The notes: generated from the letters alone by a model not told the origin. A DNA stretch of 64,000 bases from Atopobium sp. UBA1382 (GCA_002305805.1 DBQY01000007.1:38377-102376), one strand, 5' to 3'; shown: positions 19,301 through 28,471, counted from the stretch's first letter. Numbers and translations are program-made.

Positions 19301-19481
19301 GACCTGGCAGACCGTCTGGAGGCGCATCTGCCGCAAGGCCTGGCGCTCCGGCGTCCGCTGGGACAAGAGCGCCACGGAGGACGTCATCGTCGAGCGCATC
19401 TGCGAGCAGCTGAACGACGATGCCCGAGCCGCCGAGGTCCGCAAAGTCGCCCGCAACGCCTGCCAAGAGCGCTACGGCTAG
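16374..19481 (+). CDS. DUF58-transglutaminase fusion membrane protein
   Basis: A 1035-residue protein. It has two N-terminal membrane spans, then a DUF58 domain (RPYEKGDGIRQISWRQTAHH at about residues 167-186, FSFEQ-like continuation). A polytopic region of about 7 spans follows (residues about 340-580), then an extracytoplasmic transglutaminase domain: EREGYCTHYATAFALLAREL with the Cys nucleophile, QLHAWAEVWFDGVGWVGVDV with His and Asp. A Glu/Pro-rich linker, a last span and a basic tail end it. Normally DUF58 and the TgpA-type transglutaminase are separate genes. It is coupled to moxR by ATGA. Likely an envelope-remodelling complex. Confidence 0.85.
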
Positions 19482-19506
19482 GCCTCATCGTCAAACGATA
19501 CGTCTG

Positions 19507-21531
19507 CTACATCAGCTTGCAGACCTGGGAGGCGAAGGCCACGGGGTCCTCGGGCAGGATGCCCTCGACGAGCAGCGCCTGGTTGTAGAGTAGGCCGGCG
19601 TAGAGCTTGACCTTCTCGGCGTCACCCGCCTCCTGCGCGGCGCGGAGCTTCTCGAAGACCGGGTGCTTGGCGTTGACCTCGAGCACGCGGACGGCCTTGG
19701 GAGCCTCACCGGCCTCGGGGACGGCGGCGAGGACCTTCTCCATCTCGAGCGTAAGCGGACCCTCAGAGGTGATCACGGCCGGCGCGCCGTCGGCGGCGAG
19801 GCGCGTGGACACCGCGACCTTCTCGACCTTCTCGCCCAACGCGTCCTTCATGGCGCCGAACAGGTCCTCGTTGGCCTTGGTGGCCTCCTCGGCCTCCTTC
19901 TTCTCCTCGTCGCTCGCGAGGTCCAGGTCGCCGGAGTTCACGTTCTTGAGCTCAACGGTGCGGTCCTCGACCTCGGGCTCGGCACCGTCGGCCACGGCCT
20001 TCTCCGCCGCCTCGCGCGCAGCGTCGTCCTCGTAGGTCTTGGGCAGGCCGGTCGCCGTGAAGTCGCGCATGGCCTGGAAGCAGAACTCGTCCACATCCTG
20101 CGTGCAGAGAAGCACGTCGTAGCCCTTGGCGAGGACGGACTCCACCACGGGCATCTTGGCCAGGCGCTCGCGGTCGTCGCCGGCGGCGTAGTAGACGGCC
20201 TTCTGGTCGGCAGGCATGGCGGCCACGTACTCCTGGAGCGTAACCATCTTCTGCTCGCGCGCGCTCCAGAACAGGAGCAGGCCTGCAAGCTCGTCCTTCT
20301 TCATGCCGTAGCTGGAGTAGATGCCGTACTTGAGGCCGCGGCCGAAGTTCTCGAAGAAGGTCTCATATGCCTCGCGGTCGTTGTCGCGCATGGCCTCGAG
20401 CTCGCTCGTGATCTTCTTCTCGATGCGGCGCGCCATGGCCTGGAGCTGGCGGGTCTGCTGGAGCGTCTCGCGGGAGATGTTGAGGGAGACGTCGGAGGAG
20501 TCCACGACGCCGCAGACGAAGTTGTAGTAGTCGGGCAGCAGGTCCGCGCACTTCTCCATGATGAGGACGTTGGAGCTGTAGAGCTCGAGGCCCTTCTCGT
20601 AGTCGCGGCTGTAGAGGTCAAAGGGGGCCTTGCCGGGGATGAAGAGCAGAGCGTCGTACTCGAGCGTGCCCTCTGCGTGCAGGCTGAAGGTGCGCGCGGG
20701 GTCCGCCCAGTCGTGGAAGGTGGACTTGTAGAACTCGGCGTACTCCTCGTCGGTGACCTCGGAGCCGCGCTTCTTCCAGATGGGGGTCATCGAGTTGATG
20801 GTCTCGAGCTCGGTGTAGCCCTCCCACTCCGGCCTGTAGTCGTCGCCGGCATCGGCGGGCTTCTCCTTCTCGCGGCTCTTGGACACGAGCATCTGCACGG
20901 GGTAGCGCACGTAGTTGCTGTACTTCTTGATGAGATCGCGAAGCTTCCACTCGCTGAGGAACTCGTCGTAGTTGGCCTCCTCGGCGTTGTCCTTGAGCGT
21001 GAGGACGATCGTGGTGCCGCAGGTGGTGCGGTAGGCGGGGTCATCGGCGGCGACGGGCTCAATCGTGTAGCCCTCCACGCCGTCGGAGGTCCAGCGGTTG
21101 CACTCGTCGGAACCGTACGCACGCGTGATGACGCTGACCTCCTTGGCCACCATGAAGGCGGAGTAGAAGCCCACGCCAAAGCGGCCGATGATGTCCACGG
21201 CGTCGCCCTGGGCCTCGGCGTTGGCGGCCTTGAACTCCTCGGAGCCGGAGTGGGCGATGGTGCCGAGGTTCTTCTCCAGCTCGTCTGCCGTCATGCCGAT
21301 GCCGTTGTCGGAGACGGTGATGGTACGGGCGTCCTTGTCGAAGGCCACGTTGATGGCGAGGTTGGCCTGGTCAACCTGCACGGAGCTGTCCGTGAGGCTC
21401 TTGAGGTAGAGCTTGTCGATGGCGTCGGATGCGTTGGACACCAACTCGCGGAGGAAGATCTCGCGGTTGGTGTAGATGGAGTTGATCATGAGGTCGAGGA
21501 GCTTCTTGCTCTCTGTCTTGAACTTGCGCAT
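19507..21531 (-). CDS. htpG: Molecular chaperone HtpG (Hsp90)
   Basis: A 674-residue Hsp90-family ATPase, slightly longer than E. coli HtpG. The GHKL ATPase motifs are RELVSNASDAIDKL, DNGIGMTADEL and GRFGVGFYSAFMVA. The middle domain has GVVDSSDVSLNISRETLQQ and the C-terminal dimerisation region is present. It is a cytosolic chaperone. It is convergent with the DUF58-TGase gene (25 bp between stops). No CIRCE-type operator was found in the roughly 80 bp upstream; that spacer contains CGACT/AGTCG around an AT-rich core. Confidence 0.94.
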   Translation of the reverse strand: MRKFKTESKKLLDLMINSIYTNREIFLRELVSNASDAIDKLYLKSLTDSSVQVDQANLAINVAFDKDARTITVSDNGIGMTADELEKNLGTIAHSGSEEFKAANAEAQGDAVDIIGRFGVGFYSAFMVAKEVSVITRAYGSDECNRWTSDGVEGYTIEPVAADDPAYRTTCGTTIVLTLKDNAEEANYDEFLSEWKLRDLIKKYSNYVRYPVQMLVSKSREKEKPADAGDDYRPEWEGYTELETINSMTPIWKKRGSEVTDEEYAEFYKSTFHDWADPARTFSLHAEGTLEYDALLFIPGKAPFDLYSRDYEKGLELYSSNVLIMEKCADLLPDYYNFVCGVVDSSDVSLNISRETLQQTRQLQAMARRIEKKITSELEAMRDNDREAYETFFENFGRGLKYGIYSSYGMKKDELAGLLLFWSAREQKMVTLQEYVAAMPADQKAVYYAAGDDRERLAKMPVVESVLAKGYDVLLCTQDVDEFCFQAMRDFTATGLPKTYEDDAAREAAEKAVADGAEPEVEDRTVELKNVNSGDLDLASDEEKKEAEEATKANEDLFGAMKDALGEKVEKVAVSTRLAADGAPAVITSEGPLTLEMEKVLAAVPEAGEAPKAVRVLEVNAKHPVFEKLRAAQEAGDAEKVKLYAGLLYNQALLVEGILPEDPVAFASQVCKLM

Positions 21532-21609
21532 GCGACGCGCCCCTTTCCGTGCTGCCTTGTTGAACGTGGGCTAGTCTACCCGACTTTAGATAATCTTAGT
21601 CGTTCGCGC

Positions 21610-22452
21610 TTAGATATCGAATAGGACGTCCCCGAGGAAGTCCTCGTCAAAGGGAATGGCGTCGGGGAGGTCGATGGGGGTGTCAGAGGCGACGAGGAGG
21701 TAGTTGTCCTCCGCGGCGTGAGAGTCATCAGTGGCGGGAACGACCTTGACGTGGTCAAAGGCCACGAGGGCGGTGGCCACAACCGAACGCAGAAAGCTCA
21801 CGTCGGTGCCGTCGGCGCACGAGACGACGTTCATGAGGAGGAGGCCGCCGGGTGCGAGGGCACGGTGGACCAGGCGCAGGGCCCCCACCGTGGCGAGCGA
21901 GCGAACGGGCGTCTCGCCGACGAAGGCGTCCAGGACCACGGCGTCGTAGGGGCCGGGCTCGCTCTCGAGGAAACGACGGCCGTCGTCGCAGATGACCTGT
22001 AAGTCGCCAGAGCCGGCGCGGGCCAGGGCAACGGCGTCATCGAGATAGAACCAGCGTCGGGCGATGCGCACGACCGCAGGGTCGATCTCGACCACGTCCG
22101 TGCGCACGCCCGGATGCTCGGCGGCAACAAGCTTGGGGAAGGCGAAGCCCCCACCTCCGATTGCGAGCAGTTGGCGCGCGTCCGGCCTGAGGTCGAAGAG
22201 TCGGCCAAAGGCCCGGTAGTACTCGAAGACCGGCTCCATCCTCCGAGCGCCAAGGTGGGTCGCAGACTGATAGACGCCGCCGGTGCGCAGGACGCGGACA
22301 CGCCCTCCGGAGGCGTCGCGCGTGGTGTAGACCAGGGCGATGCCGCTCATGGTGCGGACGACATGCGGGCGAGCGCGCCACACCCGGCAGACCGCCGCAG
22401 CAGCCCCGCACGCCAGCGCGGCTCCGATGAGTCTGCTCCCCCTGTGCGACAT
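21610..22452 (-). CDS. Spermidine-synthase-like methyltransferase-fold protein
   Basis: A 280-residue protein. ATG 22452 (MSHRGSRLIGAALACG) is chosen because GGAGGGGAGGGCC precedes it. One N-terminal hydrophobic segment is followed by a Rossmann domain typical of spermidine synthase homologues: LLAIGGGGFAFPKLVAAEHP, VDVVEIDPAVVRIARRWF-like pattern, CDDGRRFLE and YDAVVLDAFVGETPV. Many such proteins in actinobacteria are membrane-anchored homologues without proven aminopropyltransferase activity. No polyamine genes lie nearby, so I do not assign an enzymatic substrate. Confidence 0.7.
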   Translation of the reverse strand: MSHRGSRLIGAALACGAAAAVCRVWRARPHVVRTMSGIALVYTTRDASGGRVRVLRTGGVYQSATHLGARRMEPVFEYYRAFGRLFDLRPDARQLLAIGGGGFAFPKLVAAEHPGVRTDVVEIDPAVVRIARRWFYLDDAVALARAGSGDLQVICDDGRRFLESEPGPYDAVVLDAFVGETPVRSLATVGALRLVHRALAPGGLLLMNVVSCADGTDVSFLRSVVATALVAFDHVKVVPATDDSHAAEDNYLLVASDTPIDLPDAIPFDEDFLGDVLFDI

Positions 22453-22511
22453 GGCCCTCCCCTCCATCCTCATGATAGCCGGCTGGTAGGATTGTTCCCG
22501 AAAGGAGAAGT

Positions 22512-23267
22512 ATGTCGTTGAGATTCATCGTCTCCCCCGCAAAGAAGATGCGGACGCAGGACATGCCACCCTGGCCCGCACGCGAACCCGCGTTTCTGGA
22601 CCGCACCTCCGAGCTCATGCGCGCCGTCCAGGGGCTCTCGCGCGACGAGGCGCAGACCCTCTGGGCCTGCAGCGACCGACTTGCCGACCTCAACTACGAG
22701 CGGTTCCGCACCATGGACCTCAGGAGCGACACGACAGCCGCCGTCGTCTCCTACGAGGGCATCCAGTACACGCATCTAGCAGCAGGGGTCATGAGCGAGA
22801 GGGAGCTCGACTGGCTCGACGAGCACCTACGCATCCTCTCCGGCTTCTATGGAATCCTGCGCCCGCTCGACGGCGTGGTCCCCTACCGCCTGGAGATGCA
22901 GGCGCGGCTCGCCGTCGGTGACAGCCGCGATCTCTACGAGTTCTGGGGCGACACGCTGTACGAGTCGCTCGCTACGGAGGGCTGCGACACAATCGTGAAT
23001 GTTGCCTCCGTTGAGTACGCGCGGGCCGTGACGCCGTGGGTCCGTCCGGACGGACCACAGGTCCTGACCTGTATCTTTGGCGTGCTGCGCGACGGACGCC
23101 TCCGTCAGCCGGCTACCGAGGCCAAGGCCGCACGCGGCACCTTCGTGCGCTGGTGCGCAGAGCGGGGCGTCGAGGACACAAGCTGTCTACGCGACTTCCG
23201 CGAGCGCGGCTACGCGCTCGACGAGGACCGCTCCGACGAACACACCCTCGTCTTTGCGCGTCGATAA
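22512..23267 (+). CDS. yaaA: Peroxide stress protein YaaA (UPF0246)
   Basis: A 251-residue protein starting at ATG 22512 after GAAAGGAGAAGT. Family features are the N-terminal FIVSPAKKM, SGFYGILRPLDGVVPYRLEM and NVASVEYARAV. In E. coli YaaA limits iron-dependent oxidative DNA damage and has a DNA-binding helix-hairpin-helix-like fold. Length is close to the usual 255. It is divergent from the spermidine-synthase-like gene; repeat element E begins directly after the stop. Confidence 0.88.
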   Translation: MSLRFIVSPAKKMRTQDMPPWPAREPAFLDRTSELMRAVQGLSRDEAQTLWACSDRLADLNYERFRTMDLRSDTTAAVVSYEGIQYTHLAAGVMSERELDWLDEHLRILSGFYGILRPLDGVVPYRLEMQARLAVGDSRDLYEFWGDTLYESLATEGCDTIVNVASVEYARAVTPWVRPDGPQVLTCIFGVLRDGRLRQPATEAKAARGTFVRWCAERGVEDTSCLRDFRERGYALDEDRSDEHTLVFARR

Positions 23268-23281
23268 GTTTCAATGCCAAT

Positions 23282-23507
23282 CAAAACAGACATCCGTGCA
23301 ACATATCGCATGTCTAGAAATCAAAACGGCCCCTCGTGCAACGTCCGTTCAGGGCGCAATACACCTACCAACTTCCATCATCCCAGTTGAATAATCATCT
23401 AGTTAACTAGATATGAAATCATACTTCTAAGATGAGTCAGTTTATTGGCGCACGAGAGGCGGTTTTGTCCATATGATCCATCTGATGTTGCACGAGGGAC
23501 CGTTTTG
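23282..23507. repeat. Four-site palindromic element E (two direct sites 40 bp apart, two inverted sites 40 bp apart)
   Basis: Site 1 starts CAAAAC at 23282 and site 2 at 23322, each ending CGTGCAAC. Inverted sites 3 and 4 end with GTTTTG at 23462-23467 and 23502-23507. Sites 2 and 4 match as inverted repeats over 21 positions with one mismatch (23322-23342 and 23487-23507). The AT-rich centre contains the perfect 16-bp palindrome ATCTAGTTAACTAGAT (23397-23412). It fills most of the 299-bp gap between yaaA and the TerB-N gene, so the latter's promoter lies at or inside its right end. Element F has the same geometry. Confidence 0.7.
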
Positions 23508-23566
23508 CGAACGGTCTCAGCTAGGCGGCTGGCTATCATGAAGACAGACACGATCCAAGGAGCTCG

Positions 23567-25090
23567 ATGGCAGACGTCGACGCGATCATTGAACAGATTC
23601 TCGCGGCCAGCCGCGCCAAGGGCGGTCGGGCGCTCTCAAGCGAGCGCACCTATGCCGACGAGCCCATCCTCCTGCGCGGCTCGCAGCTTGCCAACTACCT
23701 CCCCGATCCCATTCGCGAGATGCGCGCGCTCGCCCGTCGTCCCGAGGCCCGCTCCTGGTCGGATGCGCACCTCTTCGTCGAGCAGGCACGCCTCATGGCG
23801 GACTACGTTGACGACCGCCCCTACCCAGGGGAGTTCAAGAGCTACTTCCCCACCTACGAAGCGATGGACAACCAGCAGCTGCGCGGGTACTTCACCTGGC
23901 GCGGAGGCGTCCGGTCCGGAAACGTCACGCAGACGTCGGCGTCCTTTGCCTACGTCTATCTCTACGAACTCCTGAACGGCATCGGCGTCGAGCCGGGCGA
24001 GGAGGCCTTCCGGGTCATCGAGGGCTTCTGGCAGGCCTATCGCACCTTTGAGCCCGCGATGGACCGCTACGTTCGCCCCTGGCTCGTGGACTACGTGGTC
24101 TATCACGAGCTGTCGCCGGAGTTTGCCAGACCCTATCTCAACACGGAGCATGACCACGCGGTCGGCATCCTCTCCCGCGCCGACGCCGTGGCGCGCTCCC
24201 AACCCAGGCAACGGCGGCGCGCCGCATACGTGCCCGTGACCGACCCCGAGCTGTTCGACGCGCTCGACACCCTGTCCACGTACCGGCTCCGCGAGTCCCG
24301 TCTCTTCCAGGACGAACCAGACGCGCTCATGGCGGTGACCTGCGCCGTCTTTGCCCAGCTTGCACGCTACTACCACAGCGGCCGTGCCCAGGGACTCACA
24401 GAAAGCCTCTTCGGCTCCCGCCATCCCATGCCCCACCTCATGTTCGCCTCGGCCGTGTTCTATCCCGGGACCCGACACCCCGACGGCGTCTACGAGCTCG
24501 ATGACACCTGCCGCTACCTCTGCAGAAACGGCATCTGGACCTGCGACGCACTCCATGACGGCGGAGCCAGGAACGCAAAGCTCGGCCAGGCACTCCATGC
24601 TGTCGACCAGCGGCTCCGGGCGGCGCTCGACTACTCTCACCCGCTCAAGGAGCGCGGCGACCCAAAGTACCTCGCGCAGATCATCGACCGTGAGGTCCAC
24701 GACTATCTTGAGTGGCGAAAGCAGCACGCCCCGCGCCGCATCGAGATTGACCTTTCCAAGCTCGCGGGCATTCGCTCGATGGCCGCCGAGACACGCGAAG
24801 CCCTGCTCGTGGACGAGGAGCGCGACGAGGCTGCCCCCGTTGTCCGCGAAATGCCCTCAACGCCAGAACAGGACTCCTCCCTTGGGCTCACCCCAGAGGA
24901 GCTCTCGCTCCTTCATGAGCTGCTCGACGGTCACGCGTCCTCGTCGCCCGGCACGGACCTCCTCGTAGACGCCATCAACGAGAAGCTCTTCGACCTGCTC
25001 GGCGACACGGCGGTCGAGTTTGACGCGCAGGGCGTTCCCAAGCTCGTTGAGGACTATGTCGAGGAGGTGCGCTCGGCGCTCGACGGCTAG
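23567..25090 (+). CDS. sngA: TerB-N domain protein, Shango SngA-like component
   Basis: A 507-residue cytoplasmic protein starting at ATG 23567 after CCAAGGAGCTCG. YFTWRGGVRSG (residues 108-118) and SFAYVYLYELLNGIG (126-140) are the hallmark of the TerB-N domain. The rest, ending in acidic helices (residues about 400-507), fits a TerB/TerB-C type arrangement. TerB-domain proteins occur with an ATPase and a helicase in the Shango anti-phage system, and both partner types are on the same strand at 28583 and 31825. Here the gene is followed by an unrelated TetR gene whose stop overlaps its own by 3 nt. TATCAT at 23534-23539 is a candidate -10. Confidence 0.7.
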   Translation: MADVDAIIEQILAASRAKGGRALSSERTYADEPILLRGSQLANYLPDPIREMRALARRPEARSWSDAHLFVEQARLMADYVDDRPYPGEFKSYFPTYEAMDNQQLRGYFTWRGGVRSGNVTQTSASFAYVYLYELLNGIGVEPGEEAFRVIEGFWQAYRTFEPAMDRYVRPWLVDYVVYHELSPEFARPYLNTEHDHAVGILSRADAVARSQPRQRRRAAYVPVTDPELFDALDTLSTYRLRESRLFQDEPDALMAVTCAVFAQLARYYHSGRAQGLTESLFGSRHPMPHLMFASAVFYPGTRHPDGVYELDDTCRYLCRNGIWTCDALHDGGARNAKLGQALHAVDQRLRAALDYSHPLKERGDPKYLAQIIDREVHDYLEWRKQHAPRRIEIDLSKLAGIRSMAAETREALLVDEERDEAAPVVREMPSTPEQDSSLGLTPEELSLLHELLDGHASSSPGTDLLVDAINEKLFDLLGDTAVEFDAQGVPKLVEDYVEEVRSALDG

Positions 25091-25716
25091 GAGCGCCCCG
25101 CCCCCTCACGCACGGGCTCGCCGGACGCATCCCGCCTCCCAAAGAGCACGTCGACCGCATCGTCAATCAAGATGTCAACGACGCGGTCGAGTGTGGCGCG
25201 GTCGGAGACCCCCTCGGTCATGAGCGCGAGCGCCGCGACGCGCTGCAGCGCCATCGCAACCTCATGCACCTCGGCGTCGCGCCCGGGGGCAACGCGCTCG
25301 AGCAGGCCTCCTATGATGCCGCTCCCCGCGACGGGCCCCAGCTGGAACCCCTCGGGCAGCGTAAGGCACACCCTACGGTAATCCTCCAGCCCGACGCAGC
25401 GAAACACCAGCCGATCGCTGTTCCACACCTCGTGCAGGCACGCCCGGACGCGCGCCTCGTCGGGACGGCCCTCGTCGGCGAGCAGCCCCTCGACCTCCGA
25501 GGAGAGCTCGCGCCGGTTCTCCGCGACCATCTCCTGAAGGAAGGCGTCCTTGGACGGGAAGAAGTGGTAGAAGGTGCCCTTGGCGAGACCCGCCCGCCGG
25601 GCCACGTCCTCCACGCGCAGCGCGCGGAAGCCCTTGTCGCGCAGCAGCTCCCAGCCGATGTCCAGCATGCGAAGGCGCAGCCCCCTGCGCTCCTCCTCGG
25701 AAAAAATCGCCGGCAT
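25087..25716 (-). CDS. TetR family transcriptional repressor
   Basis: A 209-residue regulator. ATG 25716 (MPAIFSEEERRG) is preceded by GGGAGGCGATC; an in-frame ATG ten codons upstream is possible. The TetR helix-turn-helix is VEDVARRAGLAKGTFYHFFP-like at about residues 34-53, followed by SKDAFLQEMV. It is divergent from an MFS exporter and an alcohol dehydrogenase. A perfect 22-bp palindrome (25802-25823) in the shared intergenic region is the likely operator. Its stop overlaps the stop of sngA, so this module abuts the TerB gene tail to tail. Confidence 0.88.
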   Translation of the reverse strand: MPAIFSEEERRGLRLRMLDIGWELLRDKGFRALRVEDVARRAGLAKGTFYHFFPSKDAFLQEMVAENRRELSSEVEGLLADEGRPDEARVRACLHEVWNSDRLVFRCVGLEDYRRVCLTLPEGFQLGPVAGSGIIGGLLERVAPGRDAEVHEVAMALQRVAALALMTEGVSDRATLDRVVDILIDDAVDVLFGRRDASGEPVREGAGRS

Positions 25717-25801
25717 GATCGCCTCCCGCTCGTCTCCTCCCCCCATTTTGACCGAATAAACGTGACCGATTTTCCTAATCTGGTCATTTTATGGGTGCGC
25801 G

Positions 25802-25823
25802 TGGCGTACATTCGTGTACGCCA
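25802..25823. promoter_or_regulatory. Predicted TetR operator, 22-bp palindrome
   Basis: TGGCGTACA (25802-25810) and TGTACGCCA (25815-25823) are perfect inverted 9-mers separated by TTCG, 38 bp before the MFS start. A second imperfect pair, TGACCGATT/AATCTGGTCA, lies just upstream at about 25762-25786. Placement between divergent tetR and MFS genes fits autoregulation and repression of the exporter-ADH transcript. Confidence 0.7.
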
Positions 25824-25860
25824 AGTCAGTCCTCCGACGGCAAGACCGAAAGGAACCAGC

Positions 25861-27309
25861 GTGAACAAGCAGAGCACATCGCCCTCGTCCCCGGCAGAGC
25901 TCTCCAAGGGGCAGAAGAACCTCGCCCTCGTCGTCATCCTGTGCATGACGCTCATGGAGATGCTCGACACCACGATTGCCAACGTGGCACTCCCCACCCT
26001 GCAGACCGCGTTCGAGGTGGACATGGCCCTCGTCCAGTGGGTCTCGAGCACGCTGCTGGTGGTGAGCTGCGCGTTCCTGCTCACCTTCGGCCGTCTCGGG
26101 GACATGATCGGCAAGGTTCGCGTCTTCCAGTTCGGCGTCGTCACCTTCACCGTGGGGTCGCTCCTGAGCGCCCTTGCGCCGAGCCTGCCCGTTCTCATCG
26201 CCGCGCGCGCCGTCCAGGGCCTCGGCATCGCTGCCAGCATGGCCAACAACCAGGGCATCATCACCGAGATGTTCGCGGACAGCCGAGGCCGCGCCCTCGG
26301 GCTGCTGGCCACCTTTACCGCCCTCGGCGCCATGTCCGGCCCCACCATCGGCGGCACCCTCGTCTCCATGGCCCCCTGGCGCGTCATCTTCCTCATCAAC
26401 GTGCCCATCGGCATCGTCTCGTTCCTCGTCGGCCTCAGGGTCCTGCCCAACCGCCGCCCCGCGGAGAGGAAGCGCTTCGACGTCAAGGGCGCCGTCCTGC
26501 TCTCCCCCGCCATCCTGCTCTTCTTTGCCGCCATCACCCTCATGCAGAAGGGGTTCTCGCCCCTGCACGCGGTCATGCTCGCCGTGGCGGCGGTCCTGCT
26601 CGTGCTCTTCGTCATCGTGGAGCGCCGCGAGTCCGACCCGCTCATCAACATGGACGTCTTCAAGAACCTCGGCTTCGACGCCTGCCTGCTCACGGCCGTC
26701 TGCGTGTTCCTCGCCCTCTCGGGCATCACGGTCATCTCCCCGTTCTACCTGCAGCAGGCCATGGGCATCGCGCCGGGCGTCGCGGGCGCCATCGTGGCGA
26801 CGTACTCGCTCGTGAACGCCATCGTCGGCCCGATCTCCGGTACCGTCTCCGACAAGATCGGCTGCAACATCCCCGTCGTCGTCGGTGCGGCGCTGTTCGC
26901 GCTGGGCCTGAGCCTGTTCGCCTCGCTCTCGCTCGACACCCCCGTCCCGCTCATCGTCGCGATCATGATGGGGACCTCGCTTGGCAGCGCCATCTTCCAG
27001 GCGCCCAACAACTCCCTGATCATGAGCCACGCCAAGCCCGAGATGCTCGGCTTCGTGGGCTCGCTCGGGAACCTCATGCGCTACCTCGGCCAGTCGCTCG
27101 GCATCACCGTCTCCATGGCGCTGCTCTACGGCAACATGAGCGACGTCGCCGGCTATCGCGTGACCGCCTACATCCCCGAGCGGCCGGACGTCTTCATCAC
27201 TGGCATGTCGCGCACCTTCCTCATCCTCATGGGGCTCGTGATCGTGGGCATCGTCATCACGCTCGTGCGCATCTTCGTGCTCGACAGGCGCGAGGGCCAC
27301 ACCTCCTAG
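25861..27309 (+). CDS. DHA2-family MFS drug:H+ antiporter (14 spans)
   Basis: A 482-residue membrane protein with a GTG start at 25861 after GAAAGGAACCAGC. DHA2 features are MLDTTIANVALPTLQTAF in span 1, GRLGDMIGKVRVFQFG (motif A), and the motif C-like GLLATFTALGAMSGPTIGGTL, with about 14 spans overall. Family members extrude hydrophobic drugs or solvents using the proton gradient. It is predicted to be repressed by the divergent TetR and cotranscribed with the alcohol dehydrogenase 79 bp downstream. Confidence 0.88.
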   Translation: MNKQSTSPSSPAELSKGQKNLALVVILCMTLMEMLDTTIANVALPTLQTAFEVDMALVQWVSSTLLVVSCAFLLTFGRLGDMIGKVRVFQFGVVTFTVGSLLSALAPSLPVLIAARAVQGLGIAASMANNQGIITEMFADSRGRALGLLATFTALGAMSGPTIGGTLVSMAPWRVIFLINVPIGIVSFLVGLRVLPNRRPAERKRFDVKGAVLLSPAILLFFAAITLMQKGFSPLHAVMLAVAAVLLVLFVIVERRESDPLINMDVFKNLGFDACLLTAVCVFLALSGITVISPFYLQQAMGIAPGVAGAIVATYSLVNAIVGPISGTVSDKIGCNIPVVVGAALFALGLSLFASLSLDTPVPLIVAIMMGTSLGSAIFQAPNNSLIMSHAKPEMLGFVGSLGNLMRYLGQSLGITVSMALLYGNMSDVAGYRVTAYIPERPDVFITGMSRTFLILMGLVIVGIVITLVRIFVLDRREGHTS

Positions 27310-27388
27310 CAGGCGCCGGGACCGGCGAGAAGAACCAGGTTGTCCGAGCGGCGGGCCAACGCCGCTCCCGAAGGAAAGGATCACCAAC

Positions 27389-28447
27389 ATGCGTGGGTAC
27401 GGCGTCATAGAAGTGAACAACCCCGGCTGGATGGAGAAGGACCGCCCGCAGGTCGGCCCGCTCGACGCGCTGCTGCGCCCCGTCGCGGTCGCACCGTGCT
27501 CGAGCGACACGCACTGCATGCACGGCGGGTCGGGTCCCAAGCACAACCTCATCCTCGGGCACGAGTCCATCGGCGAGGTCGTCGAGGTGGGCGAGCTCGT
27601 CCAGAACTTCAGGCCCGGCGACATCGTCGTGGTGCCCTGCAACACGCCCGACTGGGAGGTCCCGCAGCTGCAGCGCCGCAACGACAACAACGCCCACGAC
27701 CGCCGTCTCATCGGCAGCTTCAAGTTCATGGGCAGCAAGGACGGTGTCTTCGCCGAGTTCTACCACGTCAACAACGCCGACGCCAACCTCGTGGCCAAGC
27801 CCGAGGACGTGAGCGTCGAGGATGCGCTCATGACCGTCGACATGATGTCCACGGGCTTCTACGGAGTGGAGCAGGCTGACGTGCAGTTTGGTGACACCGT
27901 CGTGGTCTTTGGCATCGGCCCCGTCGGCCTCATGGCGATCGCCGGCGCGGCGCTGCGCGGCGCCGGCCGCATCATCGGCATCGGCACCCGTCCCAACTGC
28001 GCCGCCCTCGCGCGGGAGTTTGGCGCCACGGACATCGTGAGCTACAAGGAGGGCGACGTGGTCGAGCAGATCCTCGACCTCGCCGGCCCCGTCGACGCCT
28101 GCATCATCGCCGGCGGCAGGGCATCGAGCGTCAACCAGGCGCTCCAGCTCACGCGCCCCGGCGGGGTGATCTCCAACATCAACTACTTCGACGCTTCCGA
28201 GACCTTTGAGATTCCCACCGCGCTCTGGGGCCTCGGAATGAGCGACGTCGCCCTCAAGACGGGGTTCTGCCCCGGCGGCGCCTACCGCATCGGCCGTCTG
28301 CTCAACATCATCCGCGCCGGTCGTCTGCACCCCGGCAAGATGCTCAACTACACCTTCGAGGGATTTGACAAGATCGAGGACGCCTTCCGCGTCATGGACG
28401 AGAAGCCCCGCGACCTCATCAAGCCGATCGTGAAGATCAGCTGGTAG
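27389..28447 (+). CDS. adh: NADP-dependent secondary alcohol dehydrogenase, zinc type
   Basis: A 352-residue medium-chain dehydrogenase closely resembling the Clostridium beijerinckii / Thermoanaerobacter secondary ADH. Zinc ligands are C37 (VAPCSSDTHC), H58 in LILGHESIGEVVEVG, and D151 in TVDMMSTGFYG. The structural-zinc lobe is absent, as in that family. The cofactor site GIGPVGLMAIAGAALRGAG followed by GTRP fits NADP preference. It reduces ketones or oxidises secondary alcohols. Cotranscription with an exporter under TetR suggests handling of a small carbonyl or solvent-like compound (inference). RBS AAAGGATCACCAAC. Confidence 0.9.
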   Translation: MRGYGVIEVNNPGWMEKDRPQVGPLDALLRPVAVAPCSSDTHCMHGGSGPKHNLILGHESIGEVVEVGELVQNFRPGDIVVVPCNTPDWEVPQLQRRNDNNAHDRRLIGSFKFMGSKDGVFAEFYHVNNADANLVAKPEDVSVEDALMTVDMMSTGFYGVEQADVQFGDTVVVFGIGPVGLMAIAGAALRGAGRIIGIGTRPNCAALAREFGATDIVSYKEGDVVEQILDLAGPVDACIIAGGRASSVNQALQLTRPGGVISNINYFDASETFEIPTALWGLGMSDVALKTGFCPGGAYRIGRLLNIIRAGRLHPGKMLNYTFEGFDKIEDAFRVMDEKPRDLIKPIVKISW

Positions 28448-28471
28448 CACATCCGGCAGCACGGCATCTTC

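Noticed and set aside
23282..23507. Repeats of about 21 bp at 40-bp period as a possible CRISPR array
   Set aside because: Only two direct copies, faced by two inverted copies; repeat copies are imperfect and no cas genes are present. The same applies to 41336-41559.
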